Source: Bermanella sp051277445 (GTDB lineage: Bacteria; Pseudomonadota; Gammaproteobacteria; Pseudomonadales; Oceanobacteraceae). Taken from it: a stretch of DNA of 47,810 nucleotides. A program made the position numbers and the translations under genes. Below are positions 1 through 8,699 of the stretch, piece after piece (the stretch's first letter is position 1; each line of letters starts with the position of its first letter). The notes beneath the pieces are model-generated. The model had not been told where the DNA came from. It did no database searches and was given only the letters and a program-made list of their open reading frames with translations. The stretch covers positions 1 through 47,810 of the forward strand of contig JBNMQC010000007.1 of assembly GCA_051277445.1 (NCBI GenBank), read 5' to 3'.

Positions 1-1
1 G

Positions 2-802
2 GTCAAGTAAATTGGTTTTGAATTGATTGTGTTTTAATCCTTTCGTATTCGTTAAGAGGCAGCCCATGCAATATTTGCTAAAGGTTGTTTTTCTATAGCC
101 GCGATTCTTCAATTCACGATGAATGCTTGAATACTTAATTTGATGGTTTTCTCTATCTCGTTTTATTTCAATAATGGCAATGTTATTGAGTTGTTTTGTA
201 TATTGAGTTTCGATATTTTTAAACTCGATATTAAGATCAATAGTCACCCTTTGATTACTGGTTTTATTCAGCAAAGTGAGTCGTTTATAATTAACCTTTA
301 TCTTAGGTTCGAGCGTTTCAGCTTCAATATTAAGCGTATTATTTAGTAGTTCTCGATCAAAGTGATGCTGACGTTCTTGTTCGCGATGCTCTTTTCTTAT
401 TTTTTTGGTAAGGCCTTTGTTGTCTTTTATTTTTATTTCATGGTAAAGACGGTTAGATTCTAGGTAGCGTCGTGTTCGTATCTTAAATCGATTTTTTTTG
501 CCGGAATGATGCATATTATAGAGGGCGAATTTATGCGTATCGTAATAGAATGTTTCATAGCTAAATAAAGACTCGCCTTGAATTTCTAAGAGTGAATATT
601 CATTACTTATGGCAGCTAACATTTCTGTTAGCTGATGGATATCAATAACAAACTTATCATCGATGCGATTGAGTAAACTGGCTCGCTCTTGAGAGACGAG
701 TGTGTGTTTGTTAAATTTTCTTAGGCAAAAATCCAGTGAAGGTACATCATTAAAGACGCTCTGTTGCTCATGGGATGACGCAAGTAATGGCGAAGTATTC
801 AA
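2..802 (-). CDS. VTC-domain protein (putative polyphosphate polymerase family), partial
   Basis: Open reading frame on the minus strand that continues past the left edge, so the C-terminus is missing; 267 codons are visible. It has no upstream in-frame ATG. The best start is TTG at 802, whose first bases overlap the cotH stop codon (TTGA, 4 nt), which suggests translational coupling. The translation carries VTC-family hallmarks: RIDDKFVI at about 46-53, ETFYYDT at 83-89, KNRFKIRTRRYL at 103-114, HEIKIKDN at 121-128 and IIEIK near the end. In yeast Vtc4 the matching basic residues line a tunnel that makes polyphosphate from ATP. Bacterial members often sit next to CotH-family genes, as here, and their reaction is not well established. 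Family assignment is firm; polymerase activity is inference. Confidence 0.82.
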   Translation of the reverse strand, partial: MNTSPLLASSHEQQSVFNDVPSLDFCLRKFNKHTLVSQERASLLNRIDDKFVIDIHQLTEMLAAISNEYSLLEIQGESLFSYETFYYDTHKFALYNMHHSGKKNRFKIRTRRYLESNRLYHEIKIKDNKGLTKKIRKEHREQERQHHFDRELLNNTLNIEAETLEPKIKVNYKRLTLLNKTSNQRVTIDLNIEFKNIETQYTKQLNNIAIIEIKRDRENHQIKYSSIHRELKNRGYRKTTFSKYCMGCLLTNTKGLKHNQFKTNLLD

Positions 803-2556
803 GGCTGAAAATACCCCATGGTTGCGGATACCGATCCTTTTATTGGATTGCTATTGGTTCCATTGCCTGCTGATGCAAATGAAATTGTACCTGAGCGTCC
901 GCTGGCGATGAGTGCTAAATTATTTTCCGAGATGACTTTGAAAAGCATTAAGCTATTGGCGAATCCATGTAATGGTATGGATTGGGCCCTATAACTGGGT
1001 GACTCAACGGCAATTTGTAATACATAAACATCTGGTGGAGTGTCGCCACGCCATACGCTGGCCTGGTCGACACCGATTAAGGTGATGGCTTTTGTGTTTG
1101 GTAGTGTGTTGGTATCTGTAAGGACACTGATGCCATCCACGCTATCATCACCCAGTGATACCCAGTAGATATTGGCGGTAATGACAGTGTTATCAGACAG
1201 TTTAAAATTAAACGTGCCGTTATCGACGGCGGCACCTCCTTCAAAATTCGCCGTCATATTAGTGGTGTTGATGGTTTCACAATTGGGTGTTTCATCCGCA
1301 AGTGTGTAATCAATCTGATCGGCACCATCATTGTCGATGGCCTGCTGAAGCGTCTCAACCTGACTTAAAATTTCTGGGCTAGGATCACCTGCAATAAATT
1401 GTTTAAGGGCGTTAACCGCATCCTGTGGTGCACTGGTAAGTCGTTGAACGGACTCAATTTCCTGTATTAAATTGGATGGGTTCCAGATATCGGTTAGGAG
1501 TTGCTGTATGCGATCGTAATAGCGGGTTCGTGTGGAGTTGATTGAAAATAAGCGCTTTGCTAAACGGTTACTGCGGTATAACGGTCCGCTAGCAGGTTTC
1601 AGAAGATTACTGCCAGTGAACGCGGCGTCTAACCCCCATGGGATGTAGTGGAAAAGCCCGTCATCAGGGTTCTTGTAAATATAATAGTTGTTAGCATTGC
1701 CCGTGGCCGAATCCCAATTGCCTGTGATGCTGTCCATGGCCCAATAAGTAATGAATTCATCCAGCGCCACAACCCCTTCAATCGCCGCTAGAAACTCACC
1801 GTCATTGGTTAATGCCAGTGCGTTTGCCACCGCAGTAAGATCGCTACGATCATTGGCCGTCTTGTTGGTTTTTAATTCAAAGGTTGGATTAAGCTGCTGC
1901 CCAAAATCAGATAGTTGGGCTTCATATAGGTTGCCATCTTTATTGTTAAATACACGCTCAAGAAACGGCTTTTTGATGCTCTCCACATGGGTGTACACCC
2001 CCATTTCCTCTCCATTGACATACACTTTGGCCAAGCTGCATCTGGGCACTTTAATATCGGCTTGTTCATACAGAGAATAGGCAAGACATTGGCGCGCATG
2101 GGTTGGGTCTTGGCGGTTATTATTTAAGGTCATACGTTTTAGACCTTTAAATAACCGTCCTTCAACAGACTCATCAAAGTCCAGCTTGAACGACGGTTTG
2201 GTTGGGCTTAAGGAACCGAGATAGCCTTTTTTACGTATCACCACATCGTTTATGACAGTGCCATCAATGTTGACCTTGGCAGTGAACTGGTCGTATTCAA
2301 AATCATGGGATGGGCAACGACTGATTCCAGCATCCAGACTGCGACCCTGAGAGGATAGCGCCTTGAAGTCTGCATCGGGCATGCTGATTTGCACAATCAT
2401 GAGACGCTCGGTATCAAAAGGGTTTTGCGATACGGCACCTAGGTCATTCGGCACAAAAAAATCATCGTTATCTGTTGGGCTAGAGCTACCTGAGCCGCAG
2501 GCCGTTAAAAGCCCAAGTGAGACCATTAACATTGAAGCGATGAGCTGCTTTTCCAT
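799..2556 (-). CDS. CotH-family kinase-like lipoprotein
   Basis: A 585-residue protein with a lipoprotein signal peptide: hydrophobic stretch 5-19, then lipobox LTAC with lipidated Cys20, followed by a Gly/Ser linker. The CotH kinase-like domain runs from about 95 to 400. It shows RKKGYLGS (108-115), KPSFKLDFD (120-128), a NWDSATGNANNYYIY segment (280-294) and HYIPWGLDAAF (303-313). These are the segments expected to hold the atypical kinase nucleotide and metal ligands. CotH of Bacillus phosphorylates spore-coat proteins; Gram-negative lipoprotein members have no known substrate. The C-terminal 150 residues are unrecognised. A good Shine-Dalgarno (AAAGGA) precedes the ATG. It is first in an operon with the VTC-domain gene, behind a CRP-like palindrome. 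Confidence 0.85.
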   Translation of the reverse strand: MEKQLIASMLMVSLGLLTACGSGSSSPTDNDDFFVPNDLGAVSQNPFDTERLMIVQISMPDADFKALSSQGRSLDAGISRCPSHDFEYDQFTAKVNIDGTVINDVVIRKKGYLGSLSPTKPSFKLDFDESVEGRLFKGLKRMTLNNNRQDPTHARQCLAYSLYEQADIKVPRCSLAKVYVNGEEMGVYTHVESIKKPFLERVFNNKDGNLYEAQLSDFGQQLNPTFELKTNKTANDRSDLTAVANALALTNDGEFLAAIEGVVALDEFITYWAMDSITGNWDSATGNANNYYIYKNPDDGLFHYIPWGLDAAFTGSNLLKPASGPLYRSNRLAKRLFSINSTRTRYYDRIQQLLTDIWNPSNLIQEIESVQRLTSAPQDAVNALKQFIAGDPSPEILSQVETLQQAIDNDGADQIDYTLADETPNCETINTTNMTANFEGGAAVDNGTFNFKLSDNTVITANIYWVSLGDDSVDGISVLTDTNTLPNTKAITLIGVDQASVWRGDTPPDVYVLQIAVESPSYRAQSIPLHGFANSLMLFKVISENNLALIASGRSGTISFASAGNGTNSNPIKGSVSATMGYFQP

Positions 2557-2581
2557 GACGATATCCTTTCTGTAGAGCCAA

Positions 2582-2615
2582 CACAGGCATTTGTTGACGT
2601 TAGGTTATGCCTGTG
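2582..2615 (-). other. 9-bp inverted repeat in the cotH leader
   Basis: CACAGGCAT (2582-2590) and ATGCCTGTG (2607-2615) are perfect inverted repeats around a 16-nt loop, 26-59 nt upstream of the cotH start. It could be an operator or an mRNA hairpin. There is no U-tract, so it does not look like a terminator. Confidence 0.4.
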
Positions 2616-2661
2616 ACGGTTAATGCGAAGCCTCCCAAAGGTGTAGGCGCTAGGTTTTTTA

Positions 2662-2677
2662 TGTGACTTGCGTCACA
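2662..2677 (-). promoter_or_regulatory. CRP/Vfr-type operator upstream of cotH
   Basis: TGTGACTTGCGTCACA matches the CRP consensus TGTGA-N6-TCACA in all ten conserved positions. Its centre lies about 113 nt upstream of the cotH start, the only gene that reads away from this gap. A fitting -10 is not obvious (TACACC at 2645-2640 is the nearest), so activator class cannot be assigned. Binding is inferred. Confidence 0.6.
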
Positions 2678-2829
2678 CTTTATAGGGTGTAGTTGGCTGC
2701 TGATTAATCGCTGGCGTCAATCGGCCAGATACGTGAATACGTCCGACATACAAGGGTAAGACTCGCATTAACTTGCATATCGCCAAATTGAAGGCAGGAA
2801 AACTGCTGGAGAAGTCAAATAGGGCGGGG

Positions 2830-5580
2830 TTAAACGGGAAGGTGGTTAAACAGCAGGGCAGCCTCTGTTCGAGAGTTAATGTCCAGTTTGCTGTAAATGT
2901 TTTGTATGTGACGTTTCACGGTGGCCAGCGAAATATCAAGAACATGGGCAATTTCTTGGTTGCGCATACCTAAGGCTAGGTGTGCTAATACCTCGGCTTC
3001 TCGGTTGGTTAAGGTATCCAGGTGTTTGCGTTTGGTGACGAGATCAGGTCGAGAATCATGATTTGAATCTGAACCAGAGTGAGCCGAGTCTGACAGGATT
3101 TGCTTAGAGGCCAGCAGCGCCTGCGTTAATGCTTCAAGTTCGGTTGGTGGCTCAAGCGAATTTAACAGAGACTCGATGGATGGCCCGCCGTCTAAAATCA
3201 GTTGTTTGTAACCAAGGGATTTTGCTTCCGCTAAAATCGTTAAAAGTAGGCTCGTTGCTTGCTGATGTTCACCTTGTAGATGCAGTAACGAGCATTGAAA
3301 TAACTCCAAACTAAGTCTACGAGCATGGTTGCTTGATGTTCGAGCTTGAAGGATAAGGTCTTCTAATTCATCGGTTTGATCTTGCCCGCTTAATGTTAGG
3401 CCGATGATTTTAATAAAGTATTCAAAGTGCTGCTTCATCGGCAAGTGATTGGGGAGTTCCTCATACTGCATAGCCCATTGAATAATTGGATAAACATTGT
3501 TTGCTTTTAGCTCATACAGGCACTGCAAAATACTGGTGTCAGGCATGGCAGAGTATGCCTGATGAGCATCTTCTCGACTTTTGTATTGATGCTCAAAGTC
3601 ATGAATTTGTTGAAGGCATTGGCCAGCGTCTTCTATTTTTTGCATGCTCATCAATAGTTTGAATTTGAAGTGGTATTGATTAAACACAACTTCTCTTGGC
3701 TCAGAAAATTCAGTTATGCTGTTTTCAACCAGCGCATACATCTCTTGAGCTTTTTTAAAATCGAGTTTTTCAATATATAAATAACCAAGTGATGCATACA
3801 AAGAAAAGATATTGGGGAGGTTTAAAGCGCCGATACTGGTCAGCCAATGTTTGATATCCAATAAGATAGTGAGTGCTAGGCTTGATTGTCCTGTTTGATA
3901 CAGGCAATGGCTTAACCAAGAAGCGGTACTAATACAGCACATAATATTTTTTTGTGAGCGCGCCAGTTGAAGTGTATGTTTGCCTAAATCAATGGCGGTG
4001 ACTAAGTCTTCATGCATAAACGCATGAACAAACTGTAAGTGATACCACCAAGCTTGCATGGGGTGATCGTTATCTATTTCAAAATCACGTTTAATACTCA
4101 TCATCTGATCGATGCGCCCGTCAAACAGCGCCACCAAATCTTTAAGTATTAGGATCGAGCTTGAAATAATATTTAGCTCCCCCTGGTTATGGATACCATG
4201 TTCAGCAAGTGAGTGGTTGTGTTGGTTCAGTAATGCGTCAATGGATGCTTGAGCGCAGTTAATATAATGGTTTAATTCGGTCTTTTTATGTTGGCTAAAG
4301 GCTAAGATGGCTTTTAAAAGAGATAGCTTAGGTAGGGCTTCTATGTGTTCTTGTGGGATCTGATGCAATAAAAATTGCAGATAATCAAAGCGACCACCTT
4401 TAGATTGATCTTCAAACATATCACCTAAAATAAGAGACGCCATGGGCCAGTCATGTGATTTGATGGCTAGTGAAAAGGTGTCATCATGATGCCCCTGTTT
4501 CATTAGCCACAGCATGGCTTTTTTTCTGAGCTTCGTGATTCTTTGTGGTTCAGACTGTGTCAATTTTTGTTCTAACCAATCTCTAAATAGTTCATGTATT
4601 TTTATATTCGGTTGTTGCGATGGCCCTGTGTTATCCACCTGCATGGTGAGGCCGCTGGTCATTAATGCATCAAATTCGTCTGTTGAAATATACTCATCAG
4701 AAATACCCTGCAAAGCCTGCAGATTGAATCGAGGTAACACACAGGCCGTGCTTAGAAGTTGTTGCGTGTCATCGCTTAAGTTGCTGTATATCTCTTCCAT
4801 TAAGAATTCAGAAACATACTCGTTGCTAGCTGCATTGATGCTTTGTGTCGATAGATCTGCCGGATTAGATGACATTGCTAATAACTGCACGGCTGCAGGC
4901 CAGCCTTGGCTGCGTGTGTAAATTCTGTGAATATCCGCGGCCGTTTTTATTGAACAGCTGCTTGCATTTAACACCTCACTGCATTCTTGTTCGGTATAGT
5001 TCAGTTGCGCGCTTGTGAGTAGATATGCGTTTTTTTTGCTTAATCGATTTGGTATTTTTAAGGTGGGCATGGTGCGGCTGGCGATAACCACCTGTAACCA
5101 ATAGGGTTTGTGATCAATAAAGCGGGCGATGGTGTTCAGAATCTTATGGTTTTTAATATGATGAAAATCATCCAGTACCAGTACACATTGGCTAGGACGA
5201 TTTCGGCTGCGCGTAAAAGTATGTAAGGCAGTTAGAGTCGCATCACATATGGGGGTGACGTCATCAATGTAGCGGTTTTCTAATAACCGATGCGCCTCTT
5301 TAGAAATTTGGGGCGATAAATAGTCAAGGCTTGCACTCAGGTATTGCCAAAACTCACTGGGTACATCGTTCATTTCATCTAGGCTCAACCAGCAAATTTG
5401 CTGATCGCTGTGGCTTAACCAATCATAGATTAAATGGGTTTTGCCAAAACCGGCCGCGGCTTGAATAACGATAAGAGGGTATTGCGACGCATTCTGTAAT
5501 TGAGAGACCAGCGCCTGTCGATGAATCACCTGATTCAATTTAGGCATGGTTAACTTAGTGGTTAAGAGGGCGTGGGTCAT
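2830..5580 (-). CDS. MalT-type ATP-dependent LuxR-family transcriptional regulator
   Basis: A 916-residue protein of the large MalT/LAL regulator type. The N-terminal ATPase module has Walker A AAAGFGKT (41-48) and Walker B CVLVLDD (132-138). A long helical middle region of TPR-like character follows. The C-terminal 60 residues are a LuxR helix-turn-helix (LTNREAEVLAHLA ... ATVKRHIQNIYSKL). Members bind ATP and an inducer and activate promoters as oligomers. The start at 5580 is supported by TTKLTMPKL at residues 7-15, matching the family's usual N-terminus, but no clear Shine-Dalgarno is present. Neither neighbour is a transport or catabolic operon, so the inducer and targets are unknown. 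It is read towards cotH, with a 273-nt gap between them. Confidence 0.85.
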   Translation of the reverse strand: MTHALLTTKLTMPKLNQVIHRQALVSQLQNASQYPLIVIQAAAGFGKTHLIYDWLSHSDQQICWLSLDEMNDVPSEFWQYLSASLDYLSPQISKEAHRLLENRYIDDVTPICDATLTALHTFTRSRNRPSQCVLVLDDFHHIKNHKILNTIARFIDHKPYWLQVVIASRTMPTLKIPNRLSKKNAYLLTSAQLNYTEQECSEVLNASSCSIKTAADIHRIYTRSQGWPAAVQLLAMSSNPADLSTQSINAASNEYVSEFLMEEIYSNLSDDTQQLLSTACVLPRFNLQALQGISDEYISTDEFDALMTSGLTMQVDNTGPSQQPNIKIHELFRDWLEQKLTQSEPQRITKLRKKAMLWLMKQGHHDDTFSLAIKSHDWPMASLILGDMFEDQSKGGRFDYLQFLLHQIPQEHIEALPKLSLLKAILAFSQHKKTELNHYINCAQASIDALLNQHNHSLAEHGIHNQGELNIISSSILILKDLVALFDGRIDQMMSIKRDFEIDNDHPMQAWWYHLQFVHAFMHEDLVTAIDLGKHTLQLARSQKNIMCCISTASWLSHCLYQTGQSSLALTILLDIKHWLTSIGALNLPNIFSLYASLGYLYIEKLDFKKAQEMYALVENSITEFSEPREVVFNQYHFKFKLLMSMQKIEDAGQCLQQIHDFEHQYKSREDAHQAYSAMPDTSILQCLYELKANNVYPIIQWAMQYEELPNHLPMKQHFEYFIKIIGLTLSGQDQTDELEDLILQARTSSNHARRLSLELFQCSLLHLQGEHQQATSLLLTILAEAKSLGYKQLILDGGPSIESLLNSLEPPTELEALTQALLASKQILSDSAHSGSDSNHDSRPDLVTKRKHLDTLTNREAEVLAHLALGMRNQEIAHVLDISLATVKRHIQNIYSKLDINSRTEAALLFNHLPV

Positions 5581-5586
5581 GGTGAT

Positions 5587-5607
5587 TGGCCAGAGGGTTT
5601 CTGGCCA
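5587..5607 (-). other. Hairpin abutting the start of the LuxR-type gene
   Basis: TGGCCAGA (5587-5594) and TCTGGCCA (5600-5607) form a perfect 8-bp stem with a 5-nt loop, ending 6 nt before the ATG at 5580. It occupies the place where a Shine-Dalgarno would lie. It could hinder initiation or be a protein-binding palindrome. Confidence 0.4.
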
Positions 5608-5639
5608 AAAGAGTAAACACAGTTGTCGTAATTAGCAAA

Positions 5640-5661
5640 TGCCTAACTGGGTTCTTAGGCA
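5640..5661 (-). terminator. Possible terminator after rsmD
   Basis: TGCCTAA (5640-5646) and TTAGGCA (5655-5661) form a 7-bp stem just after the rsmD stop on the minus strand. It is followed by TTTGCTAATT, a weak U-rich tail. Modest support. Confidence 0.35.
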
Positions 5662-5669
5662 GATCCATG

Positions 5670-6242
5670 CTACTCGTATTTCATTGCTTCAAATAAACGC
5701 AGTTTGACTTGTCCTGCTTTTTTCTCGCGGTGCAAGCGCCAGTGTTTAGGGATATTTAAATCACTGAGTTCTTGTTCGCTTTCAATGTAGATCCAGCCAC
5801 CTGCATTGATTAATTCATGCTGGTCGATTAGCTCTAGGCAGCCGGGTAGCAAGCCTTTGCCAAAAGGCGGGTCTAAGAAAATAATATCAAATGGTGCTGG
5901 CAACGTGGCTAAAATCTGCAGCGAGTCCCCCATATGCACATTGCAGTTTTGAGCGCTGAGGGTCTTGGCGTTTTCTTGTAATTGCTTTGCGGCTTTTTGA
6001 CTGCGCTCTAGAAAGTGAACAAAGCCTGCTTCGCGCGAGAGAGCTTCAAAGCCCAGGGCTCCAGAGCCGGCAAAGACATCCAAGACTTGAGCGCCGGGTA
6101 GATACGGCTGCAACCAGTTGAAAACCGTTTCACGCACGCGGTCAGTCGTTGGGCGTAATCCCTCAACATCGGGAAACGGCAAAAGTCGTGAGCGCCACTG
6201 CCCGCCAATGATACGTAAACGATTACCTGTTTGCTTAGCCAT
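5670..6242 (-). CDS. rsmD: 16S rRNA (guanine(966)-N(2))-methyltransferase
   Basis: 190 residues, the usual RsmD length. It methylates G966 of 16S rRNA in the 30S subunit using S-adenosylmethionine. The N-terminus has the family signature RIIGGQWRSRLL (10-21) and RPTTDRVRETVFNWL (30-44). Motif I is VFAGSGALGFEA (56-67) and the catalytic DPPF motif sits at 124-127. It begins 19 nt after the M16-like gene, so the two are probably co-transcribed. The same rsmD/M16/divergent ftsY arrangement is known from Pseudomonas. Confidence 0.95.
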   Translation of the reverse strand: MAKQTGNRLRIIGGQWRSRLLPFPDVEGLRPTTDRVRETVFNWLQPYLPGAQVLDVFAGSGALGFEALSREAGFVHFLERSQKAAKQLQENAKTLSAQNCNVHMGDSLQILATLPAPFDIIFLDPPFGKGLLPGCLELIDQHELINAGGWIYIESEQELSDLNIPKHWRLHREKKAGQVKLRLFEAMKYE

Positions 6243-6261
6243 GAATTACCTGTGACAAATA

Positions 6262-7422
6262 CTAGTTGGGTGGTGCTTGTAACCACTTCTGTTTATTGGC
6301 CTGCCAGTCGCGATGCTGCCAATTTTCGATGATAGAAAATTGCTGATGTAAAAAACTACTGGGCAGGTGATAGCGATTCAATAAAACCAATAGCGCACTT
6401 AATGATTGTGCGGTCTGTGTGCTCGCTATGGCGTCTTTTATGCTCTGACGCTTAGCTTGGCGCATGATATCCGAATCTAGATCTGTGTCTATGCTGCTTA
6501 ACAAACTGGGCCACTGTTCTATCAGTAAGCTGTTATTGGCGGTGGCGCTTATAAACTGCAGTGGTGTGGGCTGAATTTGTTTTAGGGTGTTGACCATAAT
6601 CATCTGCTCAACCCATGTTTGAGCGTCTTCATAACTGCCCGGTAAAACCAACAGCGCCACGTTCCCCTGTGGATAAATGCCACCCTTATGTGGTTCATGC
6701 ATGGGGGAGCGGTCTGCCGTAAATGGGCTGGTGGGTAATAACGATTCCATGATGACCTGTGCCGCTTGTTCATTGATATTGCCAGTAATGCTGGCAAATA
6801 GGCGGGCAGGGTGTAAAAAACCTTGCTGATATTTCTGCAGGCTTGCCCGATGAATACCACTGATGCTCGCTTGCGTTCCTTGTTCGGGGCCTTCGTATGG
6901 GTGATGCAAATACGCTTGCTGCCACAGTTCATCTAGGTGGTTAGGCAAGATGTTCTTTGCGTCGTTTAATATATTGTTCGCCAGTGATGGGCGATAGATC
7001 AGGCTGCGTAAGCCTTTAATTTGCTGCTTCATGGCTAACGCATCGGTACTGAGTTGGATGCGGATTTCGATGAAATCTGGGCTTTGCGTGACGAGGGCAG
7101 GGAGTTTCATCTGCTTGGCTTGATGGTTTAATAAACTGACCAATAGCTGGCTTGTGCCTGCAGAAAAAGGCGAGCGATTAAAACTAAACCCAGCCAAGTA
7201 GTGCAGTTGAATATGAATAGACTCGTCGATCATGGGGCTAAACCATACACTTGCGCCGCTATCGGTTTTCCAGATGCTCACCTCCAGTCTAGGAACGGGA
7301 GGCACATCCACACTGCCATCGTCTTGGCTGGTTTGACCAAATATGAGAATCAGCACGACGCACACAAGAATCAAAATATTTAAACTGGTGCGGCTAAATG
7401 TGGGCTGATGGTCGGTGGGCAT
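6262..7422 (-). CDS. M16 peptidase-like protein lacking the zinc site
   Basis: 386 residues with an N-terminal membrane anchor (about 13-30) and then a single M16-type half. The segment where active M16 enzymes carry HxxEH reads LLVSLLNHQAK after a GTSQ turn, so the catalytic Glu and zinc His residues are missing. Active relatives near ftsY in Pseudomonas come as a pair, one with and one without HxxEH. Only the one without it is present here, so a partner encoded elsewhere, or a structural role, is inferred. It is divergent from ftsY and upstream of rsmD. Family assignment rests on context and overall pattern. Confidence 0.65.
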   Translation of the reverse strand: MPTDHQPTFSRTSLNILILVCVVLILIFGQTSQDDGSVDVPPVPRLEVSIWKTDSGASVWFSPMIDESIHIQLHYLAGFSFNRSPFSAGTSQLLVSLLNHQAKQMKLPALVTQSPDFIEIRIQLSTDALAMKQQIKGLRSLIYRPSLANNILNDAKNILPNHLDELWQQAYLHHPYEGPEQGTQASISGIHRASLQKYQQGFLHPARLFASITGNINEQAAQVIMESLLPTSPFTADRSPMHEPHKGGIYPQGNVALLVLPGSYEDAQTWVEQMIMVNTLKQIQPTPLQFISATANNSLLIEQWPSLLSSIDTDLDSDIMRQAKRQSIKDAIASTQTAQSLSALLVLLNRYHLPSSFLHQQFSIIENWQHRDWQANKQKWLQAPPN

Positions 7423-7452
7423 ACTCTGTCCTTAGAGGCCTAGTTTTTATTG

Positions 7453-7480
7453 TTGCAGGCCTAACTGATAGCGGTATTTA
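7453..7480 (+). promoter_or_regulatory. Putative sigma-70 promoter of ftsY
   Basis: TTGCAG (7453-7458) and TATTTA (7475-7480) are separated by 16 bp in the divergent gap between the M16-like gene and ftsY. Recognised by eye; moderate matches to the consensus. Confidence 0.3.
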
Positions 7481-7533
7481 AAGGCGACTAATGTTAGGAT
7501 AGCTCTTTTATAGCATTAGGTGGAACAAGGCCC

Positions 7534-8658
7534 ATGTTTGGCTGGGGAAAATCTAAAAAAAAGGCGGAAAACGCCCCTAAGCCTCAACCCACAGAAAATG
7601 CGGTTGAGCAAGAAATAGTCGAGTCGGCGCCAGAACAAGCGCCAGTGGAAATTGAGCAACCTGAAGTCATTCAGGTCGATGCGCCCGTTGAACAGGCTCA
7701 AGCAGATAACCCAACGCCAAGTGTTCCTGCGAGCAAAGCCGGTTTTTTTGCTCGAATTAAAGCGGGCTTGTCACGCACCCGTTCAGGTTTGGCAGATGGC
7801 TTAGGTGATTTATTACTGGGCAAGAAGGAAATTGATGACGATTTATTAGAAGAAATCGAAACGCAATTGCTCATGGCCGACATTGGCGTGGCAGCCACTC
7901 AAGATATCATCACTGACTTAACCGCTCGCACATCGCGTAAAGAGTTAAAAGATTCTGGCGCACTGTATGAAGCGTTAAAAGTCAGCCTAACGGACTTGCT
8001 TGAGCCGTGTCATGCACCGCTTGAAATCCCGAAGTCAGATTCACCATTTGTCATTTTAATGGTGGGTGTGAACGGTGTGGGCAAGACCACGACCATAGGT
8101 AAAATGGCGAAACGTTTTCAGGCGCAAGGCAAATCGGTCATGTTAGCGGCGGGGGATACTTTCCGTGCGGCGGCTGTTGAGCAATTGCAAACCTGGGGCG
8201 AGAGCAATAACGTGCCGGTGGTGGCTCAACATACGGGTGCCGATAGTGCTTCTGTCATTTTTGATGCGGTGCAAAGTGCGAAAGCCAAAGGGATTGATGT
8301 GCTCATTGCGGATACGGCGGGGCGTTTGCAAAATAAAGCGCACTTGATGCAAGAGCTAGAAAAAGTGGTGCGCGTCATGAAGAAAATTGACGAAACCGCT
8401 CCCCATGAAGTGATGCTGGTGCTTGATGCAGGCACGGGCCAAAACGCCCTTAGCCAAGCCAAATTGTTCCAGCAAGCAGTGGGTGTGAACAGTATTAGTT
8501 TAAGCAAACTCGATGGCACTGCCAAAGGTGGCGTGATCTTCGCTATCGCTAAAGAGTTGGCGTTACCGGTGCGCTTCATTGGCGTGGGTGAGCAGATAGA
8601 TGATTTGCGTCCATTTGATCGTGAGCAGTTTATAAACGCGTTATTTGCTGACGATTAA
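7534..8658 (+). CDS. ftsY: Signal recognition particle receptor FtsY
   Basis: 374 residues. FtsY is the membrane-associated GTPase that docks SRP-ribosome complexes to the Sec translocon. An acidic, Glu/Gln/Pro-rich A region (about 10-65) is followed by the NG domain. G1 is GVNGVGKTTT (178-187), DTAGR is at 260-264 and SKLDGTAKGG at 324-333. The A domain is shorter than in E. coli, as in many relatives. An AGGTGG Shine-Dalgarno precedes the ATG. It leads an ftsY-ftsE-ftsX cluster, a conserved order. Confidence 0.97.
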   Translation: MFGWGKSKKKAENAPKPQPTENAVEQEIVESAPEQAPVEIEQPEVIQVDAPVEQAQADNPTPSVPASKAGFFARIKAGLSRTRSGLADGLGDLLLGKKEIDDDLLEEIETQLLMADIGVAATQDIITDLTARTSRKELKDSGALYEALKVSLTDLLEPCHAPLEIPKSDSPFVILMVGVNGVGKTTTIGKMAKRFQAQGKSVMLAAGDTFRAAAVEQLQTWGESNNVPVVAQHTGADSASVIFDAVQSAKAKGIDVLIADTAGRLQNKAHLMQELEKVVRVMKKIDETAPHEVMLVLDAGTGQNALSQAKLFQQAVGVNSISLSKLDGTAKGGVIFAIAKELALPVRFIGVGEQIDDLRPFDREQFINALFADD

Positions 8659-8699
8659 GCAGAGCCAGTCGAACACATATAATAATAACAGGGTGGTTT

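Noticed and set aside
140..346. Plus-strand 68-codon frame near the left edge
   Set aside because: It is antisense to the VTC-domain gene, whose translation shows conserved motifs.
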